Source: Chloroflexota bacterium
GTDB taxonomy: Bacteria > Chloroflexota > Anaerolineae > Aggregatilineales > Ch27
NCBI GenBank assembly: GCA_019873685.1
Contig: JAIOAT010000002.1
Coordinates: forward strand, 62,001-126,000
Length of the DNA: 64,000 bases
Reading direction: 5' to 3'
Both the position numbers and the translations under genes were made by a program. The notes beneath the pieces were generated by a model. The model searched no databases, was not told the DNA's origin, and worked only from the letters and a program-made list of their open reading frames with translations. Shown here piece by piece: positions 28,122-38,840 of the stretch. How positions within the stretch are numbered: position 1 is the first letter of the stretch; the number at the start of each line of letters is the position of its first letter.

Positions 28122-29705
28122 TCACGGTCGCCGCGAGAGCGTGTCGTAGCGCAACCAGCTATTGCGCTCCAGCAAGACCCCGTTGATCGCCTCGTCGTAG
28201 ACGATGACATCCTTGCCCTGCCACAGCGGAATCACATCGACGCCGGTCAGGATCTCCTGCTGGATGGCGCCATAGAGCGCGGCTTGCTGCTGTTCGTCTG
28301 TAATCTGGCCCAGTTCCAGTAGCATGCGGTCGATCGTCGCGCTACCGTAACCGGCTCCAGCGGGGATCGGGCTGTCCGAGCGAGCCAGCGGGACAAGGTA
28401 GGCCATTGGGCTGACAAAAGCCGGTCGCCAGCCAATGATGGCGCAGAGGTATTCGCCGCGGTTAATGGCCCCGATGAAGGTCTGCGTCAGGCTGTCGCTG
28501 ACGGCTACGGTGGCAACAATCTCGCTGCTTTCAAGTGCCCGGCGTAGCTCCGCAGCGGCGCTGGCCAGGCGGTCGCCATAGGCGTCAGTGGCGATCAGGA
28601 GAGTGGTGCTGATGGGGCGGCGGCGAGGGCGATATCCCGCTTCACTCAGAATGGCGTCTGCCCGGCGCAGGTCACGGGCGGGAAAGGGCACGCTTGCGGC
28701 CTCCAGTTCTGGCGGGAGGAACGTATACAGCGGCAGGACAGCATCGTGCAGGCCAAGGCTGGCGGAAGCCTCACGATCGACGAGCAGGGCGAAAGCCTGC
28801 CGGACCGCCGGGTCGTCAAAGGACTCCTGCCCGCTGACGGTCATCGGCGTATGGTTGAGCAGCAGATAGTAGGTTTGCAGGTTGGGTTGGTCAAGCCGGA
28901 TCAGTGCCGGGTCCTGCGCCAGATGCGCCAGGTCGGGTTCAGCCAGGGCGCGCCAGGCGATATCTACCTCACGGTTTTCCAGCGCCCGGCGGAGGTCGAT
29001 CGGCATGGCATAGCGGCGCAACACAACCCGATCATTGGCTGGCGCCGGGCCGGGATAGGTGGGATTGGCTACCAGGGTAATGGTTGTGTCAGGTTCAAGG
29101 GCGCCGATTCGGTACGGGCCATTGCCGATCAGCGTCAGCGCGTCCTCCAGCGCCAGCACGCTTTTGTCCGGGTAGACGGCCGGATGCTGGGGGAAGAATT
29201 GCGGCAGCGCCAGCAGCGGCTTGATATCCGGCAGCGGGGTTCGCAGCGTGATGGCCAGGACGTTGCCTTCTTCTGCGGCGACGCTGGCGACATAGCGTCC
29301 GATGACATCCGCGCCTTCCCGACCTAGGTTGAGGACGCGGGTGATCGACCGGGCAAAGGTTGCGGCGGTGATCGGTGTGCCATCGGCGAAGGCGGCGTCG
29401 CTACGGATGATGAAGCGGTGCACCAGACCATCGGCGCTGATGCGATGCTCCGCTGCCAGGGCCAGCTCAAAATCCAGCGTGCCCGGTTGCTGGCGCGTCA
29501 AACCGGTGTAGAGGTGGTTCAGCACTTCCATCGACGGCAGGTCAACAGCGGTGGCGGGGTCCAACGAACGCGGAAAATCGGTTGTGCCGATGGTGATGAT
29601 CACAGGCGGTTGCCCGGTCGCAGAGCCGCTGCTCATCCCCGGCAGGCCGGACAGGATTGCCCAGGTGATGAGCATGGCGGCAGTCATTCGCTTCAGATTG
29701 ATCAA
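28122..29705 (-). CDS. family-5 (oligopeptide-type) solute-binding protein
   Basis: A 527-residue extracytoplasmic binding protein with a signal peptide (hydrophobic stretch about 7-24, no lipobox cysteine). The body has the SBP_bac_5 pattern: SLDPATAVDLPSMEVLNHLYTGLTR near the N-terminus, the DGTPITAATFARSI block, and the IGNGPYRI hinge. Oligopeptides or nickel-type ligands are typical for the family. No ABC permease genes are adjacent, so it is an orphan or uses a transporter encoded elsewhere. Confidence 0.9.
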   Translation of the reverse strand: MINLKRMTAAMLITWAILSGLPGMSSGSATGQPPVIITIGTTDFPRSLDPATAVDLPSMEVLNHLYTGLTRQQPGTLDFELALAAEHRISADGLVHRFIIRSDAAFADGTPITAATFARSITRVLNLGREGADVIGRYVASVAAEEGNVLAITLRTPLPDIKPLLALPQFFPQHPAVYPDKSVLALEDALTLIGNGPYRIGALEPDTTITLVANPTYPGPAPANDRVVLRRYAMPIDLRRALENREVDIAWRALAEPDLAHLAQDPALIRLDQPNLQTYYLLLNHTPMTVSGQESFDDPAVRQAFALLVDREASASLGLHDAVLPLYTFLPPELEAASVPFPARDLRRADAILSEAGYRPRRRPISTTLLIATDAYGDRLASAAAELRRALESSEIVATVAVSDSLTQTFIGAINRGEYLCAIIGWRPAFVSPMAYLVPLARSDSPIPAGAGYGSATIDRMLLELGQITDEQQQAALYGAIQQEILTGVDVIPLWQGKDVIVYDEAINGVLLERNSWLRYDTLSRRP

Positions 29706-29823
29706 GGCTGAACTCCCGGTGGTTGCTGGTAGGCGGTTCTGGCGCTGAGGCCAGAGGCGATTCTACCACGCTGTTGCCCTGAATTCGGCGTATGCGTTGG
29801 CCAGTCATTGTCCGCGCCGGGCG

Positions 29824-29832
29824 TGGTATAAT
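29824..29832 (+). promoter_or_regulatory. extended -10 promoter for the small membrane protein gene
   Basis: TGGTATAAT is an extended -10 element about 40 bases before the GTG start. The -35 region is not convincing. Confidence 0.55.
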
Positions 29833-29867
29833 GGCCCCGCTCGATCGTTGTGGAGGATAGCATTCAC

Positions 29868-30038
29868 GTGGCCAAAAAACGCACTGCCAAGAACAAGCTC
29901 CTGAATTCCCGCTCGCGTCAGCAGCGCATTGCGCTGATCCTCACGGCAGTTATCGCGGTGATCATGATCCTGAGCATGATTATCTCGATGCTTCCGCCGC
30001 CGCCTACAGGACTGCTCCTGCTGGGTCTGGGGCTGTAG
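29868..30038 (+). CDS. small single-pass membrane protein, function unknown
   Basis: A 57-residue protein: about 25 basic, Lys/Arg-rich residues, then a hydrophobic helix (ALILTAVIAVIMILSMIIS), a PPPPTG turn and a short hydrophobic end. I chose the GTG at 29868, with GGAGG 11 bases upstream; an in-frame GTG at 29850 would contain that site. A promoter lies upstream and the peptidase gene starts three bases after its stop, so it is probably translated and co-transcribed. The topology rule predicts the basic N-terminus inside the cell. I recognise no family. Confidence 0.65.
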   Translation: MAKKRTAKNKLLNSRSRQQRIALILTAVIAVIMILSMIISMLPPPPTGLLLLGLGL

Positions 30039-30041
30039 CTG

Positions 30042-30854
30042 ATGCCGATCATCGCGATATTGCTGGGTGGGCTATTCGGCATCCTGGCCGGCGGGATGGC
30101 CAACGCGCTGGCGGATTATCTGCCTGCGGCGCGTCTTGCCGCCACGAGTGAATCGGATTCTGCGGGCAGTCCGCTGCGCCCACATTACCCGGACGGATCG
30201 GTTCGTCATCCGGCATACTGGCTGGCATTACTGGCCTTTGCCGCCGGACGGCGGGCATCGCCGGGTGGGGCGCGGCTGGGCTGGCGGCATCCGTTGGTCG
30301 AAGCCGGGCTGGGGATCGCCTGCGCTCTGATTGTGGGGCGCTATGGTTGGTCCGGGCAAACGCTTTTCAACCTGGTTGTTGTGGCCATCCTGGCGCTGAT
30401 CACGGTTATCGACCTGGAACATCGCTTGATTCTGCTGGCGGTGATTCTGCCAGCGTGCCTGGTGGCACTGCTGAGAAGCCTGTTCGCGCCGCCTCCTACC
30501 TGGCAGGATGCCCTCCTTGGCGGCGGGCTGGGCTTCCTGTTGTTCTTTGTGATGTATCTGGGCGGGCTGGGCTTTTCCCGCCTGATGCGGACCGATACGG
30601 TGGCCTTCGGCTTTGGCGATGTGATGCTGGGGACGCTGAGCGGGATGCTGCTGGGCTGGCGGTTGATCCTCCTGGCGCTGATCCTGACGATCTTCCTGGG
30701 GGCAGCGGGATCGCTCCTGTATCTGCTGGGCCGCCTGATCAGCCGGCGGCGTTACAGCCTGTTCACTGCGTTGCCCTATGGGCCGTACATTGTGCTGGCG
30801 ACCGTCCTGATGATCTTCTGGCGGGATGAAATCCGCGCTCTGTTGATCGGCTGA
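30042..30854 (+). CDS. prepilin peptidase-like A24 aspartic protease
   Basis: A 270-residue polytopic membrane protein with the two catalytic aspartates of type IV prepilin peptidases: D124 in TVIDLEHRLI and D193 in FGFGDVMLG (the GxGD motif). An N-terminal segment corresponds to the methylase half, including RHPLVEAGLG, but the CxxC...CxxC zinc cysteines are absent, so it may cleave without N-methylating. No pilin, pilus ATPase or secretion gene is nearby. It is paired with the small membrane protein upstream; that protein does not show a clear prepilin leader. Confidence 0.88.
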   Translation: MPIIAILLGGLFGILAGGMANALADYLPAARLAATSESDSAGSPLRPHYPDGSVRHPAYWLALLAFAAGRRASPGGARLGWRHPLVEAGLGIACALIVGRYGWSGQTLFNLVVVAILALITVIDLEHRLILLAVILPACLVALLRSLFAPPPTWQDALLGGGLGFLLFFVMYLGGLGFSRLMRTDTVAFGFGDVMLGTLSGMLLGWRLILLALILTIFLGAAGSLLYLLGRLISRRRYSLFTALPYGPYIVLATVLMIFWRDEIRALLIG

Positions 30855-30856
30855 TC

Positions 30857-31960
30857 TCACGATTCATCAAGCGCCTGTTCGATGATTCCGCCGCCCAGGC
30901 AACGATCGCCATCATAGAACACGGCACCCTGGCCGGGGGCGATATCCCGCAGCGGCGCATCAAAACGGACGTGAACGCGATCACCGGGCAGGGGGGTAAC
31001 CGTTGCGGCGGCAGGCCGGGCCTTGTAGCGAATTTTCACTTCTGCTCGCAGGGGTTCTGCTGGCGGTTCCCCGCTGATCCAGTTCACGTCGCGGGCTGCC
31101 AGCGCGGTCTGCCCCAGCTCGGCAATTGTCCCGACGATCAGGGCGTTGCGGGCTGTATCCTTGGCCAGGACGTACAGCGGTTCGGCGTAGCTGATGCCCA
31201 GCCCCTTGCGCTGGCCGATGGTGTAATCTGGCAGGCCGGTGTGCTGACCCAGAATGTCACCGGCGGTTGTCATGATCGGGCCGGGGCGGACGGCATCAGG
31301 GGCATACTGACGCAGAAAACGCCGATAGTTGCCATCCGCCAGGAAGCACAGGTCCTGGCTGTCGTGCTTGCTGGCGACGGGCAGACCAAAGCGTTGCGCC
31401 AGGTCGCGCACTTCTGTTTTGTGGTAGCCCCCGACAGGAAATAACGCATGTCGGAGCTGCTCCTGGCGCAGGACGCTCAGGACATAGCTCTGATCTTTGC
31501 TCTCATCGATTCCTTTGAGCAGTTCGATGCGACCATCGTCCGCGCGTTGCAGGCGGGCGTAGTGGCCGGTAGCCAGATATTCGGCGTCCAGCGCCAGCGC
31601 ATGGTTGAGCAGGTGGGTGAAACGGATGTGCCGGTTGCAGGCCAGGCAGGGATTAGGCGTCAAACCGGAAGCGTAGCCGTCGATGAACCGCTGGACGATC
31701 TGCTGGCGGAAGACCTCGCGCGTGTCGAGCACATAGAAAGGGATGCCCAGCAGGTCAGCTACACGGCGGGCATCACGCAGCTGATCGGGCGTGCAACAGC
31801 GGTTGTGCGTGTCGCAGGCCTGACCTTCGGCGGTGACATCTTCCGCCCACAGCCGCAACATCATGCCGATGACTTCGTAGCCCTGCTCGATCAGCAGGGC
31901 AGCAGCGACGGAGCTATCCACGCCGCCGCTCATCGCAACGACCACGCGCGGGCCAGGCAT
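30857..31960 (-). CDS. mnmA: tRNA-specific 2-thiouridylase
   Basis: MnmA adenylates and thiolates U34 of tRNA-Lys, -Glu and -Gln. The 367-residue protein has the PP-loop SGGVDSS, the catalytic cysteines in NPCLACNRH and DLCFLADG, and the KDQSYVL block. It shares one base with the stop of the upstream cysteine desulfurase gene (TAATG), so its sulfur donor is made from the same mRNA. Convergent with the peptidase gene, two bases apart. Confidence 0.96.
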   Translation of the reverse strand: MPGPRVVVAMSGGVDSSVAAALLIEQGYEVIGMMLRLWAEDVTAEGQACDTHNRCCTPDQLRDARRVADLLGIPFYVLDTREVFRQQIVQRFIDGYASGLTPNPCLACNRHIRFTHLLNHALALDAEYLATGHYARLQRADDGRIELLKGIDESKDQSYVLSVLRQEQLRHALFPVGGYHKTEVRDLAQRFGLPVASKHDSQDLCFLADGNYRRFLRQYAPDAVRPGPIMTTAGDILGQHTGLPDYTIGQRKGLGISYAEPLYVLAKDTARNALIVGTIAELGQTALAARDVNWISGEPPAEPLRAEVKIRYKARPAAATVTPLPGDRVHVRFDAPLRDIAPGQGAVFYDGDRCLGGGIIEQALDES

Positions 31961-33132
31961 TAGCCAGCGACTCCCAGCTTGCGGACGCGCTCAACTGCAT
32001 CCGGGATGACTTCCAGTGCATAGTCGATGTCCTCGTCTGTGGTGTGGCGGCCAACGGTCAGGCGCAGGCCGCCCAGCGCCCAGGTGCGGTCGAAGCCCAT
32101 GCTGAGCAGGACAGCAGACGGTTCCGGACTGCCGACCTTGCAGGCGCTGCCGCTGCTGGCGGCGATGCCCTTGAGATCGAGGTGCATCAGCAACGCGTTG
32201 CCGTCGACGTGCTGAAACACAAAACTGGCGTTGTTGGGTAGCCGTTCACGCGGGTGGCCGGTCAATTGCGCATCCGGTACGCTGGCCAGAATCCCATCGA
32301 TGAGCCGGTCACGGAGTTGCTGGTAATGGGCGTTGTGCCGGGCGGCTTCCTCGTAGGCGATTTCCAGCGCGCGGGCCAGCCCGACGATGAACGCGACGTT
32401 GTGGGTCCCGGCGCGCCGACCGTTTTCCTGCCCACCGCCGCTCTGGCTGGGGGCCAGGGCGATGCCATTGCGAACGTAAAGGGCGCCGATTCCCTTGGGG
32501 CCGTAGAACTTGTGGGCGGAGATCGCCAGCAGGTCAACACCCAGGGTGCGCACGTCCAGCGGAAGCTGCCCGGCAGCCTGTACGGCATCGGTATGCATCA
32601 GCGCGCCGTGCTGGTGGGCAGCAGCGGCAATGGCCGCCAGGGGCTGGACAGTGCCAACCTCGTTGTTAGCATACATCACGCTGACCAGTGTGGTATCCTC
32701 CCGGCAGGCGCGAGCCACCTCCACCGGGTCGACGCGGGCGTGACGGTCGACAGGGACCTGGGTCACGGCAAAGCCGAGCAGTTCGGCCAGCTGGTGAGCT
32801 GTCTGGGTGACAGCGCTGTGCTCGACCGGAGAAGTCACCAGATGCTGGCCGCGGCCATCCCGCCGAGCTGTGAGCATCGCCCCGCGCAGGGCCAGATTAT
32901 CGCTTTCTGAGCCGCAGCTGGTGAAGACGATCTCACCCGGTGTGCAGCCCAGGATGCGGGCGACGCGCTCCCGCGCATCTTCGACTGCCTGCTCCGCAGC
33001 ACGACCAAAACGGTGAATGGAGGAAGGGTTGCCATACGTTTCAGTGAAGAACGGGAGCATAGCCTCCAGCACCCGTGGGTCTACGGGGGTCGTGGCCGCA
33101 TAATCCAGGTAAACCGTCCGGCTGAGGGACAT
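31960..33132 (-). CDS. cysteine desulfurase (IscS/NifS type)
   Basis: A PLP enzyme of 390 residues that takes sulfur from cysteine and passes it on as persulfide. The PLP lysine is in [12 protein letters not shown], and the active cysteine is in the flexible loop [15 protein letters not shown]. The loop type is IscS-like rather than SufS-like. No iscU, iscA or ferredoxin gene is adjacent. The coupling with mnmA indicates tRNA thiolation as one destination of the sulfur. Confidence 0.94.
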   Translation of the reverse strand: MSLSRTVYLDYAATTPVDPRVLEAMLPFFTETYGNPSSIHRFGRAAEQAVEDARERVARILGCTPGEIVFTSCGSESDNLALRGAMLTARRDGRGQHLVTSPVEHSAVTQTAHQLAELLGFAVTQVPVDRHARVDPVEVARACREDTTLVSVMYANNEVGTVQPLAAIAAAAHQHGALMHTDAVQAAGQLPLDVRTLGVDLLAISAHKFYGPKGIGALYVRNGIALAPSQSGGGQENGRRAGTHNVAFIVGLARALEIAYEEAARHNAHYQQLRDRLIDGILASVPDAQLTGHPRERLPNNASFVFQHVDGNALLMHLDLKGIAASSGSACKVGSPEPSAVLLSMGFDRTWALGGLRLTVGRHTTDEDIDYALEVIPDAVERVRKLGVAG

Positions 33133-33236
33133 GGCTAACTCCAGTAGTTGATCCGGGTAATTATGCTGATTGGCGTCTATTTTACCGCATTGCCCCGCCA
33201 GTGACGATGATCAGCCGACGTTGGTGGCAAGTCGCA

Positions 33237-33265
33237 TTGTGGGGAGCACCGGGGCGCACTATAAT
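33237..33265 (+). promoter_or_regulatory. thioesterase promoter
   Basis: TTGTGG (33237-33242), a 17-base spacer and a perfect TATAAT (33260-33265) lie about 43 bases before the ATG. Confidence 0.68.
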
Positions 33266-33307
33266 CAGCACCGTTTGCAGGCAGCTTGCGCCTGGCGGCG
33301 GAGGGCT

Positions 33308-34204
33308 ATGGCCAGAGTCTACACGTGGCAGTTTCGCGTGCGGTCCTACGAACTGGACGCCCTGCGGCACGTGAACAACGCCGTCTACCAGAACTACTTT
33401 GAGGAAGCCGCCACGCAGGCCAGCGCGGAAGCGGGCTTTCCGTACGACTGGTACTTCCAGCACAAGCGCGCCTGGGTGATTCGCCGGATGCTCATCCGCT
33501 ACATCGCCCCACTACGCTACGGGGATGAGGTTGAACTGCGCACGTGGGTCTCGGATGTGCACCGCATCTACAGCCACAGGGAGTACGATCTGCGCCGGGC
33601 TGACACTGGCGAACCGGTTGCTCGCGGGCGGGCCAAGTGGGTCTATGTGAATCTGGAGACCATGCGCCCGGAACGCATCCCGCCGGAGATGGGAGAGGCT
33701 TTTGAGCCTACCGGCGAGCTGGAAGACCTGCACGTTCACCTGCGTGGCGCGGAGGAATTCCCGGAGAGCTACCGCTACCAGACAGAGCGGAGCGTGCAGC
33801 GGTATGAGCTTGATCCAGTCGGGCATGTGAACAATGCCGTCTACCTGCGCTGGTTTGAGCAGGCGATGTGGGAGGCGTTTGAGCGTGCCGGCTGGCCGCT
33901 GGAGCGGATCATGAGCAGCGGGCTGGGAATGGTGCAGGTCGGCCACGACGTGGACTACTTGCGCCAGGCTCTAGAGGGCATGAGGCTACGGATCGTCAGC
34001 CAGCCAGTCGCCTTGAGCCACACGCGCGGCGTGTGGCAGCACGAGATTGTCGAAGCCAGCACCGGCGAGGTGTTGACGCGGGACTACTCGGTAGGCGCGT
34101 TTCTGGACCTGGCTACCGGGAGACCCTGCACGCTGCCGGATGAGATTCGGAAACCGTTGCTCAATGGCCCGGATGGCAGGGGGCCAGTCGGCAGTACAGA
34201 CTAG
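33308..34204 (+). CDS. acyl-ACP/acyl-CoA thioesterase with two hot-dog domains
   Basis: A 298-residue protein made of two 4HBT/FatA-like hot-dog domains. Each contains the same core, HVNNAVYQNYFEEA near residue 22 and HVNNAVYLRWFEQA near residue 176, with the catalytic Asp/Asn-type residues of the family. Such enzymes release fatty acids or cleave aromatic acyl-CoAs; the ligand is not deducible. I chose the ATG at 33308, preceded by CGGAGGG and a promoter at the right distance; an in-frame upstream start would lie before the promoter. Enolase follows 96 bases downstream. Confidence 0.88.
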   Translation: MARVYTWQFRVRSYELDALRHVNNAVYQNYFEEAATQASAEAGFPYDWYFQHKRAWVIRRMLIRYIAPLRYGDEVELRTWVSDVHRIYSHREYDLRRADTGEPVARGRAKWVYVNLETMRPERIPPEMGEAFEPTGELEDLHVHLRGAEEFPESYRYQTERSVQRYELDPVGHVNNAVYLRWFEQAMWEAFERAGWPLERIMSSGLGMVQVGHDVDYLRQALEGMRLRIVSQPVALSHTRGVWQHEIVEASTGEVLTRDYSVGAFLDLATGRPCTLPDEIRKPLLNGPDGRGPVGSTD

Positions 34205-35590
<1,386 letters not shown>

Positions 35591-35616
35591 GGGCTACTAC
35601 CCACAGCTAAGCAACA

Positions 35617-35650
35617 CGAGGGCGCCACAACCGGCGCCCTCGTTTGCTCT
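35617..35650 (+). terminator. Rho-independent terminator after enolase
   Basis: CGAGGGCGCC and GGCGCCCTCG form a perfect ten-base stem around ACAACC, followed by TTTGCT. It may also serve the convergent zinc-ribbon gene. Confidence 0.85.
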
Positions 35651-35669
35651 CCAGGGGTCTATGGCCTGA

Positions 35670-36263
35670 TCAGCCGCGGTACGGATCGGTATCGACAAAC
35701 TCAAGCGACGGTTCGGCGTGTTCGCGGTAGCTGCCGGGGGTGGCGGCAGGTGTGCGGCTGGCGGACGGATAGCGACCGGCGATACCGCTCGCAGTTTCTG
35801 CGGCGACCGGTTGCGCCGTAGCGCAGTACGGACACTGTGTCCAGGCCAGCTCCAGCATCCGCCCACACTTGACGCAGGACTTGCGCAGCGTAGTGTGACA
35901 GTGCGGGCAGACATGCCACTCCCGATCGGTCGGACGGCTGCAGCCGGGGCAGATCGGCTTTTCTTCGATGCTCTGGAGCAGCGCCTCCTCCTCCAGCGAG
36001 CGCTCATAGGCTTCGGTCAGGGTTTCTTTGGGGCGGAGCAGCAGGTAGATCACCAACCCTGGCAGAAACAGGACAGCTACGAGCAGGGCAGCCGCCAGAG
36101 ACGCCAGGCTATCGCGGGAACGCGCCCGATGATCGCGGTATGTCCAGAAGATCAGCGCCAGCCAGAAGGCGGCAGTATACATGCCCAGCAGGGTGATAAT
36201 GACCAGGGCAGCGTTGCTCAGCGTAGCGGTGTCCACTGTCAACCCGACTCCCTCTCTTGGCAA
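35670..36263 (-). CDS. membrane protein with double zinc ribbon, function unknown
   Basis: A 197-residue protein. Two membrane helices lie at about 18-41 and 52-75. A cytoplasmic double zinc ribbon follows, built from four CxxC pairs: CPGC, CPHC, CVKC and CPYC (about 105-150). A disordered tail ends it. The DZR fold is common in proteins that bind nucleic acids or other proteins. The same-strand FecR-like gene starts upstream, with a 58-base gap. I cannot name a function. Confidence 0.75.
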   Translation of the reverse strand: MPREGVGLTVDTATLSNAALVIITLLGMYTAAFWLALIFWTYRDHRARSRDSLASLAAALLVAVLFLPGLVIYLLLRPKETLTEAYERSLEEEALLQSIEEKPICPGCSRPTDREWHVCPHCHTTLRKSCVKCGRMLELAWTQCPYCATAQPVAAETASGIAGRYPSASRTPAATPGSYREHAEPSLEFVDTDPYRG

Positions 36264-36321
36264 TTCGGCCTGTTGGTCTGGAGTATAGCTGCAGGCAGCG
36301 CTGGCGGCAATCAGCCGCTGC

Positions 36322-37641
36322 TTACCCGGCTGGCGTAACTTCTGGCAGGGTCCCTGCCAGCAACGCGACCTCGCTCAGCAACACCTCGTATTCATGCCCT
36401 GAAGCGTAGAACTTGACGCTGGAGATGGCTACCGGGCGCTGATCCTGCGGCAGGAGTTGCAGCAGATTGCCGGAGGTGTAGGTGTACCAGGTGTCTTTGT
36501 TGAGTTGTTCGTGATCCTGTGCACAGGTATCGCAGCGCAGCGGCCAGCCCACTGCCTGATCGTAGCGGGTGTAAAAGCCATGGATCCACTGCTGCTCCTG
36601 ATCATACTGGTTGCGATAGCTGATCACGATCATGACCGGGCACTCGCTGCCACGCTGGCCGCAGGTGCTGAGCATCAACGGCCGGTCGCGGATCTGCATG
36701 GTCGCCCGTAATTCAAGGTAGTTGTATTGCGTGACTGGCAGCGGTTCATTAATCGTGTTGAGATACTGCAGGCAACCCGTTTCGGCATGATTGTTGGCGG
36801 GTTTGCCTGGCTCTTCGACGCGGACGATGTGCATCACCGAACGGCCGTTGATGATCTCCCGCCGGTAGGAGCCTTCAGCAGCGGTCGTGTCATCGCGCAG
36901 GGTATAACAGCCCCATTCGGAGGATAGGGATGGATCGGCAGGGTTGAAGGTGTCAAAGCTGCCATCCGGGAGGATGTCGACAAGCGGTTGTTCCACCAGA
37001 ATGGCGTTGGTTTCCGGGTCAATACGGCCGGTCATACCTTCGGCGACATCGCGCGCTTCGTGGGTCAGGTTGATGATAACGGCCTGCCCGGAGCGGTTAA
37101 ACACGGAAAAGCGGTTAACCTGGCTGGTCAGGCTGTAACGGCCGGTGTTACCCAGGCGGATCAGCCCGTAAGGGGATCGCACATCAAACAGGATGCGGCG
37201 GGGCAATTCCGGCACAATGTCGACATCGATGTTGCCCTGGAACTGGATGCTGACGATGTAGGGCTGGCTGCTGAATTCAAAGCGCGGGCGGGTGGCGTCC
37301 CCGACAGTGAGGCTGCTCTCCCGGTGCAGCGTGATCGAGGCGACTACTTCGCGGGAATAGGGATCGACAAAGGTGATATATCCCTGTGAGGAACTATCAG
37401 TGACCAGGTAGCTCTCCCGTCCGAGGGTGCTGGACGAGCGCACGGCCTGCAGGCCCTCACCGGGATTGACCCTCACGCTGACGGTGTTGCGGCTTACCTC
37501 CAGCGTGGTGATCAACGAGACGGACGAGTCAAACAGGAACCAGTTGACTCCCAGCAGGAAGGCTGTTGTCAGCAGGCAGAAGATGGCCAGCGAGATGAAC
37601 AACACCGTCCACGCCAGGCGGCCTGGATCTCGAAGCATCAC
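36322..37641 (-). CDS. membrane-anchored FecR-like protein, function unknown
   Basis: A 439-residue protein with a short cytoplasmic N-terminus (about 1-10) and one membrane helix (about 11-35). A beta-rich region (about 40-200) has the rhythm of FecR domains: VRVNPGEGLQAVRSSSTL, GYITFVDPYSREVVASITLH, FSVFNRSGQAVI. The C-terminal half (about 225-430) looks like a beta-sandwich with four cysteines (CYTL, CLQY, STCGQRGSEC and RCDTC regions), perhaps disulfide-bonded outside. No sigma factor or TonB receptor is near, so a FecR-type signalling role is doubtful. It starts 9 bases after the acylphosphatase ends. Confidence 0.65.
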   Translation of the reverse strand: MMLRDPGRLAWTVLFISLAIFCLLTTAFLLGVNWFLFDSSVSLITTLEVSRNTVSVRVNPGEGLQAVRSSSTLGRESYLVTDSSSQGYITFVDPYSREVVASITLHRESSLTVGDATRPRFEFSSQPYIVSIQFQGNIDVDIVPELPRRILFDVRSPYGLIRLGNTGRYSLTSQVNRFSVFNRSGQAVIINLTHEARDVAEGMTGRIDPETNAILVEQPLVDILPDGSFDTFNPADPSLSSEWGCYTLRDDTTAAEGSYRREIINGRSVMHIVRVEEPGKPANNHAETGCLQYLNTINEPLPVTQYNYLELRATMQIRDRPLMLSTCGQRGSECPVMIVISYRNQYDQEQQWIHGFYTRYDQAVGWPLRCDTCAQDHEQLNKDTWYTYTSGNLLQLLPQDQRPVAISSVKFYASGHEYEVLLSEVALLAGTLPEVTPAG

Positions 37642-37650
37642 GCACGCCTC

Positions 37651-37950
37651 TCAGTCCTCATAGCCGTAACGAACTTCAAAGCCTCTGTAGCGATGGGTGG
37701 CCGGTAGCCATTGCACGTCGATCGAAGTGACCTGTGCTGAAGGAGAGCCGCGATACAGGAACCGCAGCAGTTGTTCCAGGCGTTCCCGCGGCCCTTCAGC
37801 GCAGACTTCCACCGTGCGATCCGGGCAGTTGCGCACCCAACCGGTCAGACCAAGCTCCGTGGCTTCCTCGACCGTGTAGGCGCGGAAGTTGACACCCTGA
37901 ACCCGGCCATGAACTACCGCCCGCAATTGCTCGTGTCCTGAATCGCCCAA
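37651..37950 (-). CDS. acyP: acylphosphatase
   Basis: A 99-residue cytosolic enzyme that hydrolyses acyl phosphates. The active-site loop GRVQGVNFRAYT supplies the conserved arginine, and GWVRN supplies the asparagine. The length is normal. A good promoter lies 110 bases upstream. It is the first gene of a unit with the FecR-like protein; the functional connection is unclear. Confidence 0.94.
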   Translation of the reverse strand: MGDSGHEQLRAVVHGRVQGVNFRAYTVEEATELGLTGWVRNCPDRTVEVCAEGPRERLEQLLRFLYRGSPSAQVTSIDVQWLPATHRYRGFEVRYGYED

Positions 37951-38056
37951 CGTTCACCCTCCTGCCGGTCAGCAGTACAGCCCAGGCGGATTGTTGCAGC
38001 CTCCGCTGTAAGAAGGGGAATGCTCCCGCCGGGCGCCAACTGACGGGCCGAAGGGA

Positions 38057-38085
38057 ATTATACTCGTTGCAGCCGTTCTGCCCAA
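38057..38085 (-). promoter_or_regulatory. acylphosphatase promoter
   Basis: On the minus strand TTGGGC (38085-38080), a 17-base spacer and a perfect TATAAT (38062-38057) are visible. The rest of the gap between 37951 and 38181 shows no gene. Confidence 0.68.
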
Positions 38086-38181
38086 CGGGCTTGAGCCAGG
38101 GGAGCCAGGGAAACCGGTCGGCGATTTGTGCAGTTCTGCACGTAGTGTTCCGGATGGCGAATGGTCCTTGCCTGCACAGAC

Positions 38182-38829
38182 TCAGGGGGTAGCGAACAGG
38201 CGCTGGATCTGGTCAGCGATGATTTGCGGGGGCGTGCGGTAGGCGAAGATCATGCGCAATTGCCCTTCCGCATCAACGAGGAAGGTGGACGCGGTGTGGG
38301 CCACCAGATACTCCGCCTGTGTCTCCGGAACATCTTCTAGCTCGTAGTAGACGCCAAAAGCCTCTGTGGCTACCCGTAGCGCGGTCTCATCGCTGGCGGT
38401 CAGCCCGATGAAGGCAGGGTTGAATTGTGGCAGGAAGCTTGCCAGCCGTTCAGGAGTGTCACGGCGAATATCTACGCTGACAAAGACAAAGTGCACCTGC
38501 CGGGCCGATTCGCCCAGGATGCGGGCCACCTGACTCATTTCGGCCAGGGTTAGCGGGCAAACGTCCGGGCAATGGGTGTAACCGAAATAGAAGAGAGCGG
38601 GTTGGCCGGCCAGGTCGCTCAGACGGGTGGGTTCCCCGGCCTGGTTGAGCAGAGTGAAGTTTGCCAGCGGGCGGGGCGGTTCGACTGGCTCACCGCCGGG
38701 CGGCGGCGGAGTCATGGTTGGCCCGGCTACCAGCTGGTCGAGCGCTGAACAACCGCTTAGCACCGCCAGAGCGAGGAAACTGAACAGGATAACCGTCAGG
38801 CCGGGCTGCCGCGCTACTCTGTGCATCAT
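38182..38829 (-). CDS. SCO1/SenC-type copper chaperone lipoprotein
   Basis: SCO proteins deliver copper to, or reduce, the CuA site of cytochrome c oxidase. The 215-residue protein has a lipoprotein signal (VLSGC), a Pro-rich linker, a thioredoxin-fold domain with the copper motif CPDVCP, and the distal ligand histidine in HTAST. It lies 11 bases after the PCuAC gene on the same strand. The oxidase genes themselves are not in the window. Confidence 0.94.
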   Translation of the reverse strand: MMHRVARQPGLTVILFSFLALAVLSGCSALDQLVAGPTMTPPPPGGEPVEPPRPLANFTLLNQAGEPTRLSDLAGQPALFYFGYTHCPDVCPLTLAEMSQVARILGESARQVHFVFVSVDIRRDTPERLASFLPQFNPAFIGLTASDETALRVATEAFGVYYELEDVPETQAEYLVAHTASTFLVDAEGQLRMIFAYRTPPQIIADQIQRLFATP

Positions 38830-38840
38830 CTTCCTCCCTG

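Noticed and set aside
33170-33307. A 46-residue extension of the thioesterase
   Set aside because: It would begin upstream of the promoter and encode low-complexity sequence without homology to hot-dog proteins.
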